Assembly: GCA_001464315.1 (NCBI GenBank)
Contig: LNFK01000017.1
Span: forward strand, 1 to 43,354
From: Sphingomonadales bacterium Ga0077559
Lineage (GTDB): Bacteria > Pseudomonadota > Alphaproteobacteria > Sphingomonadales > Sphingomonadaceae
DNA length: 43,354 bases
Direction: 5' to 3'
Within the stretch, counting starts at the first letter, position 1. Every line of letters begins with the position of its first letter. Both the position numbers and the translations under genes were made by a program. The notes beneath the pieces are model-generated. The model was not told the origin of the DNA. It made no database searches and saw only the letters and a list, made by a program, of their open reading frames with translations. Shown in pieces: positions 1-7,377 of this stretch.

Positions 1-640
1 CCATCATGAGCTTGGGTTTAGCCGCCTTTGGCATGTCGATTTGTGTTGGTAATGACGAGACACCAAGCATTGCTGGCTTCAGTTTCGGATCAACAGTACT
101 TTTCAAATTCACCCCAGCAGCCCGCACCTGCTCCGAAGTCGGCGATATCTGCGCCAGAACCGGGGCAGCTGGTTGTGGAACAAGTTGCACCTGCTGTTCG
201 AAGCCAGCCTTCCGGGTTTCCGAACCAAGATCTATCTTGGTTTCCGAACCAAGATCTTTCTGGTTCTTGCCGGATGATGATGGCTGAGCCATTATTGGTG
301 TCGCGACTTGAACGCCTTCAGATTTTTCATTTTGGATGGGACCAGTCTCGGCTTTTACCTCGTCTGGTTGCGCCTGGGACTGAAGTTGCGTCTGCGGATC
401 AAGCGTAACTTCCGGTTCGCTCATTGGCAGCATCGGTTTTTGCAGCGCAAAAGCTGCTGCAACATCCAATATGGACACGGGATGGTTCTGCATGGGCCGG
501 GGGGGCGAGCAGGGAGGACAAGCATGCGGCGTTGGTGCTGTGATACTTGCAAAAATGTCGTCAAAGGCAACTGCAGCAGGCGTTGTCGGCGAGACCGGCG
601 CGGCGGGCAAGAATAATTGAATTGTAGCCAGATGTGTCAT
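1..640 (-). CDS. fliK: Flagellar hook-length control protein FliK (N-terminal part, runs off the window)
   Basis: A minus-strand reading frame is open from the ATG at 640 to the left edge, so only the N-terminal part (about 213 residues) is visible. It is low-complexity and rich in Pro, Gln, Ala and Ser, with no recognisable domain, as is usual for the N-terminal half of FliK, the secreted ruler that sets hook length; the conserved C-terminal domain would lie outside the window. Its ATG overlaps the fliJ stop (ATGA), which places it as the seventh gene of the fliE-K operon. The name rests on this position and the composition, not on a visible domain. An eight-residue tandem repeat (KDLGSETK/IDLGSETR) lies near residues 128-143. 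Confidence 0.7.
   Translation of the reverse strand, partial: MTHLATIQLFLPAAPVSPTTPAAVAFDDIFASITAPTPHACPPCSPPRPMQNHPVSILDVAAAFALQKPMLPMSEPEVTLDPQTQLQSQAQPDEVKAETGPIQNEKSEGVQVATPIMAQPSSSGKNQKDLGSETKIDLGSETRKAGFEQQVQLVPQPAAPVLAQISPTSEQVRAAGVNLKSTVDPKLKPAMLGVSSLPTQIDMPKAAKPKLMM
215..257. repeat. Two-copy 24-bp tandem repeat inside fliK
   Basis: GGTTTCCGAACCAAGATCT occurs at 215-233 and again at 239-257, a period of 24 bp that keeps the fliK frame and duplicates eight residues. It fits slippage within the disordered part of FliK. Confidence 0.8.
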
Positions 641-1068
641 GGCTGCTCCCCTTCCACAGCGGCGATGTTCCGGAATATCCGCATCGCATTTTCACGCATT
701 TCAGCTACCAAACGCGCTTGCTTTGCAGCCGAATTCGCGAGCTTTTCCGCGCCTGTTTCACGCTGACGCGCGGCAACGAGAAGTTCCATTTTATGGTCTC
801 GGTTGTCCGCTGCGGCCGCAGCCGGTGCGGCGATGGACCGTTTGGCGTTATCAAGCCGCGAAATCATTTCGCTATTGGCGCGCAACTGCACACCATGCTG
901 CACACCGCTGGTGATGCCCAAGCCCTGTCGTACCAAATCAATCCGTTCGGCAAGCTCGTTCATGTTGCGCAATTCGATTTCCGATTGCGCGAGGTGCCGC
1001 TCAGCCATTCGACGTTTTACTGAACGGATTTTAAGGATTCGGTCCTGGATGCTGGTACGAGCGCTCAC
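637..1068 (-). CDS. fliJ: Flagellar export chaperone FliJ
   Basis: The product has 143 residues, is almost entirely charged or alanine-rich helix, and has the size and coiled-coil look of FliJ, the rod-like protein that links the FliI ATPase to the export gate and escorts late substrates. Sequence conservation in FliJ is low, so position counts most: it starts with GTG at 1068, overlapping the fliI stop (GTGA), and its TGA overlaps the fliK ATG. These overlaps imply translational coupling. No membrane segment or signal peptide is visible. Confidence 0.8.
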   Translation of the reverse strand: MSARTSIQDRILKIRSVKRRMAERHLAQSEIELRNMNELAERIDLVRQGLGITSGVQHGVQLRANSEMISRLDNAKRSIAAPAAAAADNRDHKMELLVAARQRETGAEKLANSAAKQARLVAEMRENAMRIFRNIAAVEGEQP

Positions 1069-2396
1069 CGGCCAAAGCCTTCGATAACGCTGTCCCGAGC
1101 TTCGGGAAAACAGGTGAGGCTATTCAAGGGCTGACTTATGAACGCGAGCATATCGTCGCGACGCCTAATCGCTTCGTCCAACACTGGGTCGCTACCCGCC
1201 GCATATGCACCCATCATGACCAGGTCGCGGCCCTGTTCAAAGCTTGACCAGAGTTGCCTGAACCGCGCCGCAGCCGCAAGGTGCGGCGCGTCGACGATAT
1301 CGTTCATCAACCGAGACAATGACCGGCCAATGTCGATCGCCGGGAAAATTCCATTTTCGGCCATGGTGCGCGACAATATGATATGGCCATCAACGATGGC
1401 GCGGGCAGCGTCGACGACCGGATCATCAAGGTCACCACCATCTGCCAACACCGTGTACAGCGCTGTGACCGAGCCGCCCGATTGCTTGTCAACACCGGCG
1501 CGCTCGGCGAGCTGCGGGATCAACGCAAGCGATGAGGGGGTATAGCCCTTCATCGTTGGCGGTTCGCCAAGGGCCAGCCCGATCTCCCGTTGCGCATGCG
1601 CAATTCGAGTCAGGCTGTCGATCAACAGCAGTACGCGCTTGCCCTTCATCGCAAAATATTCAGCAATCGCTGTTGCGCGCATTGCAGCTCGCAGGCGAAG
1701 CAACGGCACTTGGTCGGCGGCAACCGCCACAACCACGGTTTTATCCCGGATCGTGTCGTTCAATTTGCTTTCGACAAAATCGGTGACTTCGCGGGCGCGT
1801 TCGCCGATCAGGCCAACAACGATGATATCGGCATCAATGCCCTGCAGAATTTGACCCATAAGTACCGATTTGCCGACGCCCGACCCAGCAATAAGCGCAA
1901 CGCGCTGACCTTCGCCAATGGTCAGAAGGCCGTCGATTGCCTTAACCCCGGTGTCAATAACTCGCTTGACACGGCCACGATTGAGCGGGTTTTTACTGCC
2001 GCCCAGCAATCCGCTGCGGTCATTGCAAATTGGCCTTGCGCGACCATCGATTGGATCGCCCATCGCGTCGATTACGCGCCCTAGTAAAGCGTCGCCGACT
2101 TCAACAAGATCATTGCGGCCAACTGCGGTAACCGTTGCGCCATTACCGATATCGGCCATTGCGCCAAGCGGCTGGATGATGGCGCGATTGCCGCGGAAAC
2201 CGACGACTTCGCCGTCCATAACCTGGTCACCTGATGTGCTGATCTGCGCAGCGGTGCCCAATGGGTAAGGAAAGCCTGTCGCTTCAAAAAACACGCCATT
2301 ATGCGCGGCCAACAAGCCGACATGATATGGCTGGTTGATAATATGCCGAGTCGAAGCCAGTCGAGCGGAAAGAGCAGTTGCGATACGGCTTGTCAT
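1065..2396 (-). CDS. fliI: Flagellum-specific ATP synthase FliI
   Basis: This 443-residue protein is the export ATPase of the flagellar type III secretion system, a homologue of the F1 beta subunit that works as a hexamer under the export gate. The Walker A motif GSGVGKS is at about 171-177 and the Walker B strand VLLLID ends at Asp260. GERAREV (about 198-204) and SLTRIAHAQREIGL are typical of FliI/YscN. The frame is open further upstream to 2525, but the ATG at 2396 is preferred: it overlaps the fliH stop by four bases (ATGA) and gives the usual N-terminus. It is followed directly by fliJ. Confidence 0.95.
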   Translation of the reverse strand: MTSRIATALSARLASTRHIINQPYHVGLLAAHNGVFFEATGFPYPLGTAAQISTSGDQVMDGEVVGFRGNRAIIQPLGAMADIGNGATVTAVGRNDLVEVGDALLGRVIDAMGDPIDGRARPICNDRSGLLGGSKNPLNRGRVKRVIDTGVKAIDGLLTIGEGQRVALIAGSGVGKSVLMGQILQGIDADIIVVGLIGERAREVTDFVESKLNDTIRDKTVVVAVAADQVPLLRLRAAMRATAIAEYFAMKGKRVLLLIDSLTRIAHAQREIGLALGEPPTMKGYTPSSLALIPQLAERAGVDKQSGGSVTALYTVLADGGDLDDPVVDAARAIVDGHIILSRTMAENGIFPAIDIGRSLSRLMNDIVDAPHLAAAARFRQLWSSFEQGRDLVMMGAYAAGSDPVLDEAIRRRDDMLAFISQPLNSLTCFPEARDSVIEGFGR

Positions 2397-2953
2397 GGTG
2401 CGTCTCCGGCAGAACGAAGCGCGTCGTCCAGACGTTGCAATGCAAAGGCGGGTCCATGTTCGATCCAACCTTCGGAACATTCGATCCGGATGCTGCCAAC
2501 CGGAAGATCTGGGTCGGCCTTGCATGGCAATGGAAGGCGAATACCAGACAGCAACGCAAGATCATCAGCGTTCAAGCAAATGTGGCGGCCCTTGTCTGCT
2601 TCGGTCAGAAGCGCAGCTGCCGCCAAAATCTGCTGCTCCAAAAAGCCAGGATCAAGCGCGATTTCACCAATGATATTTCGCACGATCTGGCGAATGCTAT
2701 TGTCGAGCAGGAAACCAATCTCTGCATTGTCTTCAGCTTGCAATGCATCGGCGCTGGTGATGAGGTTAAGCAGCCTTTGGCGCTCGACGGCAAAGGCGGT
2801 TTCTGCAAGCGTCTGTCCATCGGCCAGCCCAACACTGTATCGGTCTTCAGCTTCTGGCCGTTGCACGGGCGCAGACGAAGAAATTCGACGCGGTTTGAAG
2901 TCGCTGCGCGCTTCAAAGATATCGGTCAGGGAGAGTGTCGTTGCCTCAAACAT
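2393..2953 (-). CDS. fliH: Flagellar assembly protein FliH
   Basis: The product has 186 residues, a short FliH-type negative regulator (stator-like peripheral stalk) of the FliI ATPase. The central part is a long charged helix (about 55-110) followed by a compact C-terminal domain, as in FliH/YscL. I chose the ATG at 2953 rather than upstream in-frame starts because it begins inside the last codons of fliG (8-bp overlap) and removes a basic, unlikely N-terminus. Identification rests on weak sequence resemblance plus the conserved order fliG-fliH-fliI. Confidence 0.85.
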   Translation of the reverse strand: MFEATTLSLTDIFEARSDFKPRRISSSAPVQRPEAEDRYSVGLADGQTLAETAFAVERQRLLNLITSADALQAEDNAEIGFLLDNSIRQIVRNIIGEIALDPGFLEQQILAAAALLTEADKGRHICLNADDLALLSGIRLPLPCKADPDLPVGSIRIECSEGWIEHGPAFALQRLDDALRSAGDAP

Positions 2954-3977
2954 AGTCGGCACCTTGCGGCCCAAGCATGATTTCGCCCGACGCCGCCATC
3001 GATCTTGCAACAGCGATAATCGCCTTTTGCGCTTCTTCGACATCTGCCCTGCTGACGGGCCCCATTTCGGCAATCTCGTCGGTAATGGTTTGAGCGGCCC
3101 GTGCCGACAGCGTGCCGAGCATCTTTTGTGCGAGTGCAGCGTCTGCACCCTTTATGGCAAGCGCCAGCCTGTCGGCTTCCACATTACGGAGCACTGCGCT
3201 CAACGATTTCGTATCGAGATTGGCGAGATCTTCGAAGACGAACATTTCTTCCTCGATTGCGTCGGCCAACTGCCTGTCCTTTTTGCGAATGGACTTCAGC
3301 AACTTTTCGGCAAGTGGTCGCGACAGATTGTTGACGATTTTGGCGACATCATTTTGACCGCCCATTTTAAGCATTGCGTTTTGCGTGCTTGGTCCATGTT
3401 TGGCCAAAATAGCTTCGATGTCCTCAATCGCTTCAGTTGACACTTGGTTCAAAGTGGCAGACCGGAACAACAGATCGGATTGCGTCGCTTCATCAAGCCC
3501 CGCAATTGCCTGAGCGGCGGTCTCGGGTGGCAATGCAGACAGGACAATGGCTGCCACTTGCGGATGTTCGGTCGCAACCAATTTTGAAATCGTCGCAATG
3601 TCCATCCAGTTAAGCGCTTCAAGCGCTATCGAACTTTTCTTCGGCGCGATTTCGGTCCAAATTGGCCCGGCGCGGACATCGCCCAATGCTTGATGCATCA
3701 TGCCGTGGATTCGGGTTGGCGCGCCTACTGCCAAGGATGATAGAGTGCGGTTGTTATTGACGAACTTTTCAAGCGCGGCCTCAACATCGGTTTCGGTCGC
3801 GCTCGATGCTTCGAACATGGCCTTGCCCAATGATTTGACTTCAGCAGGATCGAGATGCTGCAAAATCGCAGAGGCATCATTGTCCTCAAGCAGCATCAGC
3901 AAGATCGCAGCGGACAGCCCGCCACCGATGCGCGGCGCAGATATTTCATTTTCGCCTTCCAGGATATCGTCATCCAT
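2946..3977 (-). CDS. fliG: Flagellar motor switch protein FliG
   Basis: A 343-residue rotor protein that binds FliF through its N-terminus and converts stator force to rotation through its C-terminal domain. The middle domain carries the EHPQ motif (in ATEHPQVAAIVLS) that contacts FliM, and the C-terminal domain carries the charged helix (VFEDLANLDTKSLSAVLRNV) facing the stators. The start is taken as the ATG at 3977, preceded by GGGGAGCG; it overlaps the end of fliF. The upstream in-frame start at 3992 would add only five residues. Confidence 0.95.
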   Translation of the reverse strand: MDDDILEGENEISAPRIGGGLSAAILLMLLEDNDASAILQHLDPAEVKSLGKAMFEASSATETDVEAALEKFVNNNRTLSSLAVGAPTRIHGMMHQALGDVRAGPIWTEIAPKKSSIALEALNWMDIATISKLVATEHPQVAAIVLSALPPETAAQAIAGLDEATQSDLLFRSATLNQVSTEAIEDIEAILAKHGPSTQNAMLKMGGQNDVAKIVNNLSRPLAEKLLKSIRKKDRQLADAIEEEMFVFEDLANLDTKSLSAVLRNVEADRLALAIKGADAALAQKMLGTLSARAAQTITDEIAEMGPVSRADVEEAQKAIIAVARSMAASGEIMLGPQGADYV

Positions 3978-5622
3978 CGGAACGCTCCCCAATCATCTGG
4001 CGCACAACCAGAGCCGCACGTTCCGGATCTTGACGGATAAACGAACGGACCAGATTTGCGCGTGCTTCGTAACTTGGCGCAGCTTCGATCATTTCGATCG
4101 TGACTTCTTTGGATGCACGTGGGTTACTTGTTACAGCCAATAATTGCTGTTCGGTTTCTGCCTGCTCTTTGGCAGCTGCCATCCGTCCCTTCGCCGCTTT
4201 CATTAACGGGCGTCCGATGAAAATGAAGGCTACCAAAGCGGCGAGGACAGCGCCAATTTGTTGAACCATTGGAAAGAACCAAGGCTGGTCCCAAAAGTTG
4301 ACTGGTGTCTCGGTCTGTTCGGCGAACGGGCGCGCTGAAATAGCGACAACGTCACCGCGCTCGGCATTGAAACCGACGGCACCTTTGACCAGATTTTCGA
4401 GCGCGGCGACATCGGCAGCCGAGCGCTTCTTTGCGCCTTGTCCATCGCGCAACGCGACGGCGACTGATAGGCGACGCAAACCACCTTGTGGTTGATGGGT
4501 TACCGCAATTTCACGGCCTACGTCAAAGCTGCGGGTATAGGTCTCCTCGCTTTGGGTCCCGGCACCATTTGCGGCAGTTTCAGCACCAGGGGGTGTGTTT
4601 GTCAGCTCGCTTGCGGGCGGTGGCTGGTTTGCAAGCGCGCCCGGTATGCCGACGGCATCTTGTCCGGCGGATCCGCTGACTGACTTGTTGCCCTCTTCGC
4701 TGCGTAATGCACGGTCATCCTTGGGATAGGTTTCGCGGGTGGACTGGCTTTCGCTGGCATCAACATCGGCATTAACCTCAACCGAGAAATTGCCTGCACC
4801 GGCAATTGGGGTCAGCAAAGCGACAACCGCCTGGCGGTATCGGTCTTCCATCTGCATCTGCAACTGGAACATCTTATCTTCGGCGCTTGCTTGATCGGAC
4901 GAAAGCAACGCGCCGCTCTGGTCAATTACAGACACTAAGTCTGCAGAAAGACTGGGAACCGACGACGCAACAAGGTGACGGATGGCGCGCACTTGGGCTT
5001 CGGAAAGGCTTCGTCCCTGCTGTAACGTCAGCATCACTGATGCGGCAGGTTCACGCGCTTCGCGGACGAAGACACTAGGCTCAGGAGTGGCGAGATGAAC
5101 GCGCGCGGTTTTGACGGCATCGATGGCCTCGATCGTGCGGGCAAGGTCTGCCTCGCGGGCCCCGCGCAGCGTTTCGCCTTCAACCGCTCGGCTCGATCCC
5201 ATCGGCAGCGACGCGATAACCGCGTCCCCGTTTGGCTGCGCTTTGGGTAGGCCTTGTCCCGCCAGCAGCATCCGTGCCTCGTAGACTTTGCCTGCATCGA
5301 CAGAAATTGCGCCAGTCCCTGGGTCGAGGCTGTAGCTGATCCCTGAAGCTTGCAGCGCATCAGCAACCGCTGCCTTGTCCGCTTCGGCGAGGCCCTGGAA
5401 CAATGGTGTCTGCGCAGGTGTGCTTAAGGCAAAATAGGTAATTGCGGCTAATCCGATCGCGCCGGTTAGTGCAATGGCAGGCAATGCTTTTCGCACTGCT
5501 GGCTGGCTCGTAATGTCGCGCAATGATCCGAAGCCCAACGGAGGCATGGTCGGCGAAACTGCGCGCTGCATCTGATTGCTGGCGAGCGGAGCGTCCGGAG
5601 AGAGGACTTGCTGTTCGGCCAT
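3970..5622 (-). CDS. fliF: Flagellar M-ring protein FliF
   Basis: A 550-residue inner-membrane protein forming the MS ring, the base on which the rotor and export apparatus assemble. Two membrane helices are visible, at about 46-66 and about 445-466, enclosing a large periplasmic region with YscJ-like ring-building folds (ALFQGL-type start, KTARVHLATPEPSVF near 170). The short cytoplasmic tail (SFIRQDPERAALVVRQMI) is the FliG-binding segment. It starts four bases after the fliE stop and overlaps fliG by eight bases. Confidence 0.95.
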   Translation of the reverse strand: MAEQQVLSPDAPLASNQMQRAVSPTMPPLGFGSLRDITSQPAVRKALPAIALTGAIGLAAITYFALSTPAQTPLFQGLAEADKAAVADALQASGISYSLDPGTGAISVDAGKVYEARMLLAGQGLPKAQPNGDAVIASLPMGSSRAVEGETLRGAREADLARTIEAIDAVKTARVHLATPEPSVFVREAREPAASVMLTLQQGRSLSEAQVRAIRHLVASSVPSLSADLVSVIDQSGALLSSDQASAEDKMFQLQMQMEDRYRQAVVALLTPIAGAGNFSVEVNADVDASESQSTRETYPKDDRALRSEEGNKSVSGSAGQDAVGIPGALANQPPPASELTNTPPGAETAANGAGTQSEETYTRSFDVGREIAVTHQPQGGLRRLSVAVALRDGQGAKKRSAADVAALENLVKGAVGFNAERGDVVAISARPFAEQTETPVNFWDQPWFFPMVQQIGAVLAALVAFIFIGRPLMKAAKGRMAAAKEQAETEQQLLAVTSNPRASKEVTIEMIEAAPSYEARANLVRSFIRQDPERAALVVRQMIGERSDG

Positions 5623-5625
5623 CGG

Positions 5626-5961
5626 TTAAACCGGCATGTTCATGATGTCGCGGTACGCCGAAAGCAGCTTGTTCCGCACTTGCATCGTTGCCTCGAACCC
5701 GATCGATGCCTTTTGCCGTTCGACCATGACCGAGACGATATCGTGCGTATCACCGCGTTCGTATGCAGCCGAAAGCTCACTTGCCTTGCCTTGCTGGGCA
5801 TTCACAACCTGAAGCGCATCGGTCATCGTTTTCGCAAATGGCGACGCTGATATGGTTTCGCCGGTATCGGCACCCCGTCCGGCGGCACGTTGCAGCGCGC
5901 CGTTCTGGCTCAGAATCGAAGAGCGCATCTGCAGCAATCGGCTCTGGTCAATGGTCGACAT
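5626..5961 (-). CDS. fliE: Flagellar hook-basal body protein FliE
   Basis: A 111-residue protein that joins the MS ring to the rod and is one of the first export substrates. The C-terminal half (EATMQVRNKLLSAYRDIMNMPV) is the family signature: conserved Val-Arg-Asn-Lys and a terminal helix ending Met-Pro-Val. The frame is open to 6087, but the ATG at 5961 gives the usual length and lies about 30 bases after the expected start of transcription from the sigma-54 promoter. It is the first gene of the operon. Confidence 0.93.
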   Translation of the reverse strand: MSTIDQSRLLQMRSSILSQNGALQRAAGRGADTGETISASPFAKTMTDALQVVNAQQGKASELSAAYERGDTHDIVSVMVERQKASIGFEATMQVRNKLLSAYRDIMNMPV

Positions 5962-6002
5962 ATGCTTTGGTCCCACGGCGTAATTGCCTGTGCGGATGAT
6001 AA

Positions 6003-6018
6003 AGCAATCAACGTGCCA
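6003..6018 (-). promoter_or_regulatory. Sigma-54 (RpoN) promoter of the fliE-K operon
   Basis: On the minus strand, positions 6018 to 6003 read TGGCACGTTGATTGCT, which matches the sigma-54 consensus TGGCAC-N5-TTGCW with the required 10-bp GG-to-GC spacing. It lies 42 bp upstream of the fliE ATG and points toward it. An activator of the FleQ/FlbD type would be expected; no binding site was identified. Confidence 0.85.
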
Positions 6019-6185
6019 GTTTTGCAAAGTAATTGAAATTCTGTGGTTTTTGAGGAAATTGGCAGCACTTCGCCAGTATTCCGACAACGCAAAGCTAAAG
6101 GGTTTGCCAAAACCGTCGTTTCTGCTTGCCGAGGCTGCTCACCGAACCGGGCTGCCCCATTTGAGAGACAGCAAAGGAATTCAAA

Positions 6186-6998
6186 ATGACCGTAATCAAC
6201 ACTAATGTGAGCGCACTTCGCGCCCAAAATGCATCGCGTATGGCGAACAACTCGCTTGGCCAGGCTATGGAGCGCCTGTCGAGCGGCAAGCGTATTAACG
6301 CTGCAAAAGACGATGCCGCCGGCCTTGCCATTGCAACCCGCATGGATGCCAAAGTCCGCGGCCTTAACCAGGCCGTTCGTAACGCCAATGACGGTATTTC
6401 GCTGGCGCAAACCGCTGAAGGCGCAATGGGCGAAATCTCGAACATCCTCGTCCGGATGCGCGAACTTGCGGTTCAATCCGCCAACGGCACGGCTGCAACA
6501 TCTGACCGTACCGCGATCGACGCAGAAGCTGACGCATTGGTTGCACAGATCGGCGATATCACCTCGCGGACCGACTTTAACGGAACTGTTCTGATTGATG
6601 CTGCAAAAACGATCAGCATCCAGACCGGGGTTGAAAGCGGTGAGACTGTTGACATTGCACTTACTGCAATGACAGCAGCTGGCCTGGGCATTGCCGCGGT
6701 CGATTTGTCAACTTCGGGTGGTGCCAGCACAGCGCTTGGCCTGCTTGATACCGCAATCGACACGGTCGCGACGCAGCGCGCCAACATCGGTGCCGTGCAG
6801 AACCGCCTCGATGCAACCGTCAACAATTTGACGTCAACCGCCACCAATTTGACAGAAGCGAAATCGCGGATCGAAGACGCTGACTTCTCGGCAGAATCTA
6901 CGAAGCTCGCCTCGGCTCAGATTTTGAGCCAGGCATCGACCGCAATGTTGGCGCAGGCGAACCAGAGCCAACAGGGCGTTCTTAACCTGCTGCGTTAA
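6186..6998 (+). CDS. fliC: Flagellin
   Basis: A 270-residue filament protein. The N-terminal D0/D1 part is classic ([15 protein letters not shown], then [20 protein letters not shown]), and the C-terminal D1/D0 part ends in the usual helix ([21 protein letters not shown]). The central variable D2/D3 part is nearly absent, so this is a short flagellin. The start has a good ribosome site (AAAGGAATTC). It is divergent from the fliE-K operon and followed by a hairpin. I saw no convincing sigma-54 or sigma-28 promoter in front of it. It could equally be called fljK by caulobacter naming. Confidence 0.95.
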   Translation: MTVINTNVSALRAQNASRMANNSLGQAMERLSSGKRINAAKDDAAGLAIATRMDAKVRGLNQAVRNANDGISLAQTAEGAMGEISNILVRMRELAVQSANGTAATSDRTAIDAEADALVAQIGDITSRTDFNGTVLIDAAKTISIQTGVESGETVDIALTAMTAAGLGIAAVDLSTSGGASTALGLLDTAIDTVATQRANIGAVQNRLDATVNNLTSTATNLTEAKSRIEDADFSAESTKLASAQILSQASTAMLAQANQSQQGVLNLLR

Positions 6999-7030
6999 GA
7001 CTAATCGACGCGGGTCTTACCCGATGGAAC

Positions 7031-7062
7031 AAATACCCCGGTGGTTTCCCGCCGGGGTATTT
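7031..7062 (+). terminator. Hairpin after flagellin
   Basis: AAATACCCCGG (7031-7041) and CCGGGGTATTT (7052-7062) form an 11-bp perfect stem with a 10-base loop, 33 bases after the flagellin stop. The T run is only three bases long, within the stem, so it is a weaker intrinsic terminator than usual. Confidence 0.7.
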
Positions 7063-7130
7063 GCGTACAAAGGACGCTTGAATTCGCGACGGCAGGTGGC
7101 TATGCGAGCGGCCTTGGCATCAACGCCAGC

Positions 7131-7206
7131 GCCGCCTTAGCTCAGTTGGTAGAGCATCGCATTCGTAATGCGGGGGTCGTAGGTTCGAATCCTATAGGCG
7201 GCACCA
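7131..7206 (+). tRNA. tRNA-Thr (anticodon CGT), attachment site host gene
   Basis: A full 76-base cloverleaf with encoded CCA. Acceptor strands GCCGCCT/AGGCGGC pair perfectly, the D arm is GCTC/GAGC, the anticodon arm TCGCA-TTCGTAA-TGCGG gives anticodon CGT (reads ACG), and the T arm is GTAGG-TTCGAAT-CCTAT. The 3' 48 bases plus one following base are repeated at 18307-18355, so the gene is the integration target of the element on its right and is kept intact in this copy. Confidence 0.97.
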
Positions 7207-7207
7207 T
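7159..7207 (+). repeat. attL: 49-bp direct repeat in the 3' end of tRNA-Thr
   Basis: Positions 7159-7207 are identical, base for base, to 18307-18355. The repeat begins in the anticodon stem and runs through the CCA end plus one T. This is the usual attachment core for a tRNA-targeting tyrosine integrase. The bases just before each copy differ (ATC versus CGA), which fixes the left limit of the repeat. Confidence 0.95.
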
Positions 7208-7267
7208 CACATCACTCAGACTGATAAGCTGACTTGATGTATAACAAACCCCTGAATGTTACTCCGT

Positions 7268-7287
7268 TTCGTGTAACGTGACACGAA
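7268..7287. repeat. Inverted repeat at the left end of the element
   Basis: TTCGTGT-AACGTG-ACACGAA is a perfect 7-bp inverted repeat with a 6-base spacer, 60 bp inside attL and 90 bp upstream of the polymerase. It could be an arm or operator site for a recombinase, excisionase or regulator. The function is unknown. Confidence 0.5.
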
Positions 7288-7333
7288 CGACTAGCGTCAC
7301 ATATTCAAAAGCTTGTGTTGAACTTACCTCATC

Positions 7334-7362
7334 CTGCTAGGAAGGACTGAACGGTCTAGCAG
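7334..7362. repeat. Second inverted repeat upstream of the polymerase gene
   Basis: CTGCTAG (7334-7340) and CTAGCAG (7356-7362) are perfect inverted arms separated by 15 bases, ending 15 bp before the polymerase start. In RNA this would be a hairpin in the leader; in DNA it could be an operator. Confidence 0.5.
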
Positions 7363-7377
7363 ACTGTCTTTGATCCT

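Noticed and set aside
6055-6075. Sigma-54 site before flagellin (TTGGCAGCACTTCGCC)
   Set aside because: The GG and GC elements are one base too close; the spacing is strict. The nearby TAAAGGGT with GTCGTTTC is also too poor for sigma-28.
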